Shown: in pieces, positions 13,813 through 17,843 of the stretch | Numbering within the stretch: the stretch's first letter is position 1 | How the letters are laid out: every line of letters begins with the position of its first letter | DNA from: Streptosporangiaceae bacterium | Lineage (GTDB): Bacteria > Actinomycetota > Actinomycetes > Streptosporangiales > Streptosporangiaceae | Direction: 5' to 3' | Assembly (NCBI GenBank): GCA_030041195.1 | Contig: JASHOI010000139.1 | Location: forward strand, 1-17,843 | DNA: 17,843 nt | Notes under the pieces: model-generated | The model's database searches: none | What the model saw: only the letters and a program-made list of their open reading frames with translations | Told to the model about the DNA's origin: nothing | Program-made: the position numbers and the translations under genes

Positions 13813-14859
13813 ATGGCAGCCATCGCCGAGCAGGCTGAGGCACCCCCGGGGTTGCCGCCGACGGTCGTCGGCCGCAACCCGTGGGTGCTGGCAGGGCGGC
13901 GGCTGCGGCGCAACCGCGTCGCGCTGGCCGCCCTGGCGCTGTTCCTGCTCATCGTGCTGGTCAGCCTGGCGGCCCCGCTGTACGCCCACGACATCGCGCA
14001 CGAGAACCCGTTCCCGCCGAATCTGAACGGCACCACGATCGTGGGCGGCAAGGTGGTGCCGGTGATGCAGGAAGGCGGCGGCATCCTGCACCTCGGCGAG
14101 ACCCCGATCGGCCCCACCTGGGAAATCAGTCATTACTTCCTGGGCGCCGACAACACCGGCCGCGATGTGTTCGCCCTGCTGCTCTACGGCGGGCGCGCGT
14201 CGCTGCAGATCGGGATCGGCTCGGCGGTGATCTGCTGCGCGATCGCCACGGTCGCGGCGCTGGTCGCCGGGTTCTTCGGCGGCCTGACCGACGCGATCAT
14301 CTCCCGGATCATGGACATCGTCTGGGCGTTCCCGGTCTACCTGCTGGCGATCTGCCTCGCCACCGAGCTGCTGACCCACTCCAGCGGCTTCCAGTTCGGG
14401 CCGCTGCACGTGTCCGCGTCCAGCCTGTGGCTGCCCACGATGATCATCGCCGTCATCTACCTGCCGTACCCGTACCGCGCGATCCGCGGCCGGGTGCTGT
14501 CGGTGGCCAGACAGGAGTTCGTCGAGGCGGCGATCGCGCAGGGCGCGTCCAACATGCGGCTGCTCTTCTCCGAGATCCTGCCCAACGTCGTGTCCACGGT
14601 GATCGTGCTGTTTCCGCTGATGATCGCCACCAACATCCTGACCGAGTCGGCGCTGTCGTTCCTGTCCATCGGCGTGCAGCCGCCCAACGTGAGCTGGGGG
14701 ACGATCATCAGCGACGGCGAGGCCCTGCTGTACAGCAGGCCCTGGGTCTCGATCGCGCCCGGGATCATGATCGTGCTCACGGTGCTGGCACTGAACCTGC
14801 TCGGCGACGGCGTCCGGGACGCGCTCGACCCGCGTGCCAAGCTGCAGGTGCGGGAGTAG
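13813..14859 (+). CDS. Peptide-type ABC transporter permease, OppC/DppC-like
   Basis: Inner-membrane permease of 348 residues, slightly longer than typical DppC (about 300). A cytoplasmic N-terminal segment with NPWVLAGRRLRRNR precedes the first helix, as in OppC N-domain proteins. A periplasmic stretch of about 60 residues ends in YFLGADNTGRDVFALLLYGGRASL, a hallmark of this subfamily. The coupling EAA loop is FVEAAIAQGASNMRLLFSEILPN. The C-terminus DALDPRAKLQVRE is also typical. The ATG has GAAGGGC about 7 nt upstream and lies 24 nt after the binding-protein gene. It pairs with the OppB-like permease encoded next. Unusually, OppC precedes OppB here. Confidence 0.9.
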   Translation: MAAIAEQAEAPPGLPPTVVGRNPWVLAGRRLRRNRVALAALALFLLIVLVSLAAPLYAHDIAHENPFPPNLNGTTIVGGKVVPVMQEGGGILHLGETPIGPTWEISHYFLGADNTGRDVFALLLYGGRASLQIGIGSAVICCAIATVAALVAGFFGGLTDAIISRIMDIVWAFPVYLLAICLATELLTHSSGFQFGPLHVSASSLWLPTMIIAVIYLPYPYRAIRGRVLSVARQEFVEAAIAQGASNMRLLFSEILPNVVSTVIVLFPLMIATNILTESALSFLSIGVQPPNVSWGTIISDGEALLYSRPWVSIAPGIMIVLTVLALNLLGDGVRDALDPRAKLQVRE

Positions 14860-14864
14860 CGCCG

Positions 14865-15836
14865 ATGGTGACGTTCATCGTGCGCCGGGCGTTGTGGACC
14901 GTCCTGGTGATGTTCGTGATCACCGTGGTGGTCTTCTTCATCTTCTTCAAGACCCCGGGCATCGACCCGGCCCGGGCGCTCGCCGGGCGCAACCCGAGCC
15001 CCAAGACCCTGGCCGAGATCCGGGCCATGTTCGGCCTCAACCGGCCGCTCCCGGTGCAGTACGGGCTGATGATGGATCACCTCTTCATCAGCCGCAACCT
15101 GGTGTCCTACTCGAACCAGGGCGAGCTGGTGATACCCGAGATCGGCGCCGCGGCGCCGGCCACCCTGTCGCTGGTGATCGGCGCGGCGATCATCTGGGTG
15201 GTCATGGCGATCGTCATGGGAGTCGCGGCCGCGCTGCTGCGGCGCACCGTGTTCGACCCGATCCTGATGATCCTGGCGCTGATCGGCATCTCCATGCCGG
15301 TCTTCTGGGCCGGGACGGTGGCCAACCTGATCACCCAGGGCGGCCTGCACAGCACGTTCCTGTTCAGCTGGGTGCCGCCGCTCGGGTACACGTCGTTCAC
15401 AACCAGCCCGCTGCTGTGGTTCAAGGGCCTGATCATCCCGTGGATCACCCTCTCGATCCTGTACATCGGCCTGTACGCGCGGGTGCTGCGCGCCAACGTG
15501 ATCGAGGTCCAGACCGAGGACTACGTGCGTACCGCCCGGGCCAAGGGGCTGACCGAGCGCCGCGTGGTGCTCCGGCACGTGCTGCGGAACTCCATGATCA
15601 CGTTCGTGAGCCTGTTCGGGCTCGACTTCGGCGCGCTGGTCGGCGGCGGGGCGATCCTGACCGAGGTGGTGTTCGGCATCCACGGCATCGGCTTCCTCAC
15701 CTACCAGGCCCTGACCAGCCTCGATCTCCCCACGATCATGGCCACGGTGGTGTTCGGCGCGTTCTTCATCGTCGTGGCCAACGCCGTCGTCGACGTCGCC
15801 TACGCCTGGCTCGATCCGAGGGTTCGGCCCGCCTGA
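14865..15836 (+). CDS. Peptide-type ABC transporter permease, OppB/DppB-like
   Basis: Second membrane subunit, 323 residues, from the ATG at 14865 only 5 nt after the OppC-like stop. It begins MVTFIVRRALWTVLVMFVITVVVFFI, the characteristic OppB first helix, followed by the extracellular region with PVQYGLMMDHLF. The EAA loop is TEDYVRTARAKGLTERRVVLRHVLRNSM, followed by GALVGGGAILTEVVFGIHGIG, a strong subfamily signature. The C-terminus AYAWLDPRVRPA is normal. Its TGA overlaps the next ATG by one base (TGATG), indicating translational coupling to the OppD-like ATPase. Confidence 0.9.
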   Translation: MVTFIVRRALWTVLVMFVITVVVFFIFFKTPGIDPARALAGRNPSPKTLAEIRAMFGLNRPLPVQYGLMMDHLFISRNLVSYSNQGELVIPEIGAAAPATLSLVIGAAIIWVVMAIVMGVAAALLRRTVFDPILMILALIGISMPVFWAGTVANLITQGGLHSTFLFSWVPPLGYTSFTTSPLLWFKGLIIPWITLSILYIGLYARVLRANVIEVQTEDYVRTARAKGLTERRVVLRHVLRNSMITFVSLFGLDFGALVGGGAILTEVVFGIHGIGFLTYQALTSLDLPTIMATVVFGAFFIVVANAVVDVAYAWLDPRVRPA

Positions 15837-16888
15837 TGCCCGAGCCGCTGCTGGAGGTGCGCGACCTCAAGGTGTCCTTCCGCACCGAGGACGGGATCGT
15901 CCGCGCGGTGGACGGCGTGTCCCTGGACCTCGCCGAGGGCGAGACGCTCGGCATCGTCGGGGAGTCGGGATCCGGCAAGAGCGTGACCATGATGTCGGTG
16001 ATGCGCCTGATCAACGACCCGAACGCGCGCTTCGAGGGCGAGGTGATCTACCGGGGCCGCGACCTCATGAAGCTGCCCGAGGACCAGGTCCGCGAGATAC
16101 GCGGCGCGGGGATCGCCATGATCTTCCAGGACCCGATGACCTCGCTGAACCCGGTGTACAAGGTGGGCTGGCAGATCGCCGAGCAGATCCGGGCGCACCA
16201 GGGTCTCTCCAAGCAGGCCGCGCACGACCGCGCGACCGCGCTGCTGGCAGACGTCGGCATACCGCACGCGGCCGAGCGGGTGAACGACTACCCGCACGAG
16301 TTCTCCGGCGGCATGCGCCAGCGGGTGATGATCGCGATGGCGCTGTCCTGCAGCCCGGACCTGCTGATCGCGGACGAGCCGACCACCGCGCTGGACGTCA
16401 CGATCCAGGCGCAGATTCTCAGTCTGATCAAGAAGCTGCGGGACGAGTACGGCACCGCGGTGGTGCTGATCACGCACGACATGGGCGTGGTCGCGGACAT
16501 CGCGGACCGGGTCGCGGTGATGTACGCGGGCCGGATCGTCGAGCAGGGCAGCCTGCGCAGCGTGTTCTATGACGCGCAGCATCCCTACACCTGGGGCCTG
16601 CTCGGGTCCATCGCCCGGCTGGACCGGCCACGGCCACGGCGGCTGACCGCGATCAAGGGGCTGCCGCCCTCGCTGATCAACCTGCCCGCCGGCTGCGCGT
16701 TCGGGCCGCGCTGCCCGTACTGGTTCGACCGCTGCGCCGAGGTGCCGCCGCTGTCCGACAAGGTCGGTGACGGCCACCTTGACGCTTGCTTCCTCGACCT
16801 GGCCCAGAAGAAGCGGCTGCGCGACAGCGCGATCCGGCCGGACCTGGCCGCACCGCAGGACCTGGCCGCCCAGGGGGAAACACAGTGA
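15836..16888 (+). CDS. Peptide-type ABC transporter ATPase, OppD/DppD-like
   Basis: Cytoplasmic ATPase of 350 residues from the ATG at 15836. Motifs: Walker A GESGSGKS (42-49), Q-loop in [11 protein letters not shown] (96-106), signature FSGGMRQR (156-163), Walker [13 protein letters not shown] (176-187) and the switch histidine in LITHDMG. The C-terminal oligopeptide-transporter extension is present ([21 protein letters not shown]), where the cysteines may bind a metal cluster as in other members. The last ~35 residues are an Ala/Asp-rich tail. It overlaps both neighbours (TGATG upstream, GTGA downstream), so the pair of ATPases should be made in balanced amounts. Confidence 0.9.
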   Translation: MPEPLLEVRDLKVSFRTEDGIVRAVDGVSLDLAEGETLGIVGESGSGKSVTMMSVMRLINDPNARFEGEVIYRGRDLMKLPEDQVREIRGAGIAMIFQDPMTSLNPVYKVGWQIAEQIRAHQGLSKQAAHDRATALLADVGIPHAAERVNDYPHEFSGGMRQRVMIAMALSCSPDLLIADEPTTALDVTIQAQILSLIKKLRDEYGTAVVLITHDMGVVADIADRVAVMYAGRIVEQGSLRSVFYDAQHPYTWGLLGSIARLDRPRPRRLTAIKGLPPSLINLPAGCAFGPRCPYWFDRCAEVPPLSDKVGDGHLDACFLDLAQKKRLRDSAIRPDLAAPQDLAAQGETQ

Positions 16889-17843
16889 GCGCGAGCTGGG
16901 ACCGCGACGTGCTCGTCCGGGTGGACCACGTCAAGAAGTACTTCCCGATCAGGAAGGGGCTGCTGCAGCGCGAGGTGGCCCGGGTGCACGCCGTGGACGA
17001 CGTCAGCCTCGAGGTGCGCGCCGGGGAGACGCTCGGCCTGGTCGGCGAGTCCGGGTGCGGCAAGTCCACGCTGGCCCGCTGCATCGCCCGGCTGTACGAC
17101 CTGACCGCGGGCTCGGTCAGCTTCGACGGCCGCGACATCTCCCGCCTGTCGCGCCGCAAGCTGCGGCCGGTCCGGCGCGAGATGCAGATGGTATTCCAGG
17201 ATCCGTACGCGTCGCTGAACCCGCGCAAGCGGGTAGGAACGATCCTCGCCGACCCGCTGCGCATCCATGACTACGGCGACCGGGCGAAGATCAAGGAGCG
17301 GGTCCGGGAACTGCTCGAGCTGGTCGGCCTCTCACCGGAGCACGTCAACCGTTACCCGCACGAGTTCTCCGGCGGCCAGCGGCAGCGGATCGGCGTCGCC
17401 AGGGCGGTCGCGCTGCACCCCAAGCTGATCATCGCCGACGAGCCCGTGTCCGCCCTGGACGTCTCGATCCGCGCCCAGGTGATCAACCTGCTGGACGACC
17501 TGCAGGACGATCTCGCCCTCACCTACGTCTTCATCGCTCACGACCTCGGGGTGGTGCGGCACGTCTCGAACCGGATCGCGGTCATGTACCTGGGCAAGAT
17601 CGTCGAGGTCTCGCCCGCCGAGGAGCTCTACAGCCACCCGGTCCACCCCTACACCGAGGCGCTGCTGTCCGCGGTGCCGGTGCCCGATCCGGACCTGTCC
17701 GCCCGGCGGCAGCAGATCGTGCTGGAGGGCGACGTTCCGAGCCCGGTTGCGCCGCCGTCCGGGTGCCGGTTCCACCCGCGCTGCCGGTACGCCACCGAGA
17801 TCTGCACCCAGCAGGAACCCCCGCTGGTGAACCACGGCAGCCC
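16885..17843 (+). CDS. Peptide-type ABC transporter ATPase, OppF/DppF-like (3' end cut by window)
   Basis: Second ATPase of the importer; 319 residues are visible and only the last few are missing. It starts at a GTG that overlaps the previous stop (GTGA) with a G-rich ribosome site upstream. Motifs: [14 protein letters not shown] near the N-terminus, as usual for OppF, Walker A GESGCGKS (54-61), Q-loop [10 protein letters not shown] (104-113), signature FSGGQRQR (161-168), Walker [13 protein letters not shown] (181-192), and H219 in FIAHDLG. The C-terminal extension with [14 protein letters not shown] is present. It completes a standard five-subunit Opp/Dpp system. Confidence 0.9.
   Translation, partial: MSASWDRDVLVRVDHVKKYFPIRKGLLQREVARVHAVDDVSLEVRAGETLGLVGESGCGKSTLARCIARLYDLTAGSVSFDGRDISRLSRRKLRPVRREMQMVFQDPYASLNPRKRVGTILADPLRIHDYGDRAKIKERVRELLELVGLSPEHVNRYPHEFSGGQRQRIGVARAVALHPKLIIADEPVSALDVSIRAQVINLLDDLQDDLALTYVFIAHDLGVVRHVSNRIAVMYLGKIVEVSPAEELYSHPVHPYTEALLSAVPVPDPDLSARRQQIVLEGDVPSPVAPPSGCRFHPRCRYATEICTQQEPPLVNHGS

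Noticed and set aside
1..17843. CRISPR arrays, tRNA or rRNA genes, insertion sequences, phage or defence genes
   Set aside because: I looked for regular direct repeats, tRNA-like cloverleaf segments, transposase motifs and terminal inverted repeats on both strands and saw none; gaps between genes are short and mostly explained.

Overview
The window is very GC-rich, with strongly third-position GC-biased coding, GTG starts and GTGA/TGATG stop-start overlaps. Together with the protein families present (PF04672 methyltransferase, actinobacterial-type heme A synthase, FadR-type regulator, type-5 lipoprotein peptide transporter) this points to an aerobic soil-type actinomycete (Actinomycetia). I cannot name the genus. 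The gene calls rest on reading translations and motifs; no database search was possible.

Layout. (1) Positions 1-4763, all minus strand: a PF04672 SAM-dependent methyltransferase, a two-gene ABC-2 type exporter (DrrA-like ATPase and permease, overlapping GTGA), an RhtA/EamA-type exporter ending in a strong hairpin terminator, and heme A synthase ctaA, which is cut by the window start. (2) Positions 4836-10840, minus strand: a five-gene operon read in the order APC permease, glutamine-synthetase-like gamma-glutamyl-amine ligase, aldehyde dehydrogenase, SDR dehydrogenase, and PuuD-type gamma-glutamyl hydrolase. (3) Positions 10841-11832: a divergent control region with an AT-rich palindrome, then a FadR/GntR regulator on the plus strand. 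(4) Positions 11833-17843, plus strand: an oligopeptide/dipeptide-type ABC importer in the order binding protein, OppC, OppB, OppD, OppF, cut by the window end.

How the genes may work together. Region 2 is a coherent catabolic cassette: the permease imports an amine, the ligase caps its amino group with glutamate, the dehydrogenases oxidise the far end, and the hydrolase releases glutamate plus an amino acid. It differs from the E. coli putrescine (Puu) pathway in having no PuuB oxidase and no transaminase. An SDR sits in that place instead, so an amino alcohol such as ethanolamine is a better substrate guess than a diamine. The divergent FadR protein is the obvious candidate regulator. Whether the Opp transporter belongs to the same regulon is open.

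I found no evidence for a wholly new kind of system (no CRISPR, phage, transposon or RNA gene). The most interesting material is the amino-alcohol-like gamma-glutamylation cassette with its control region, and the structured leader of the regulator.
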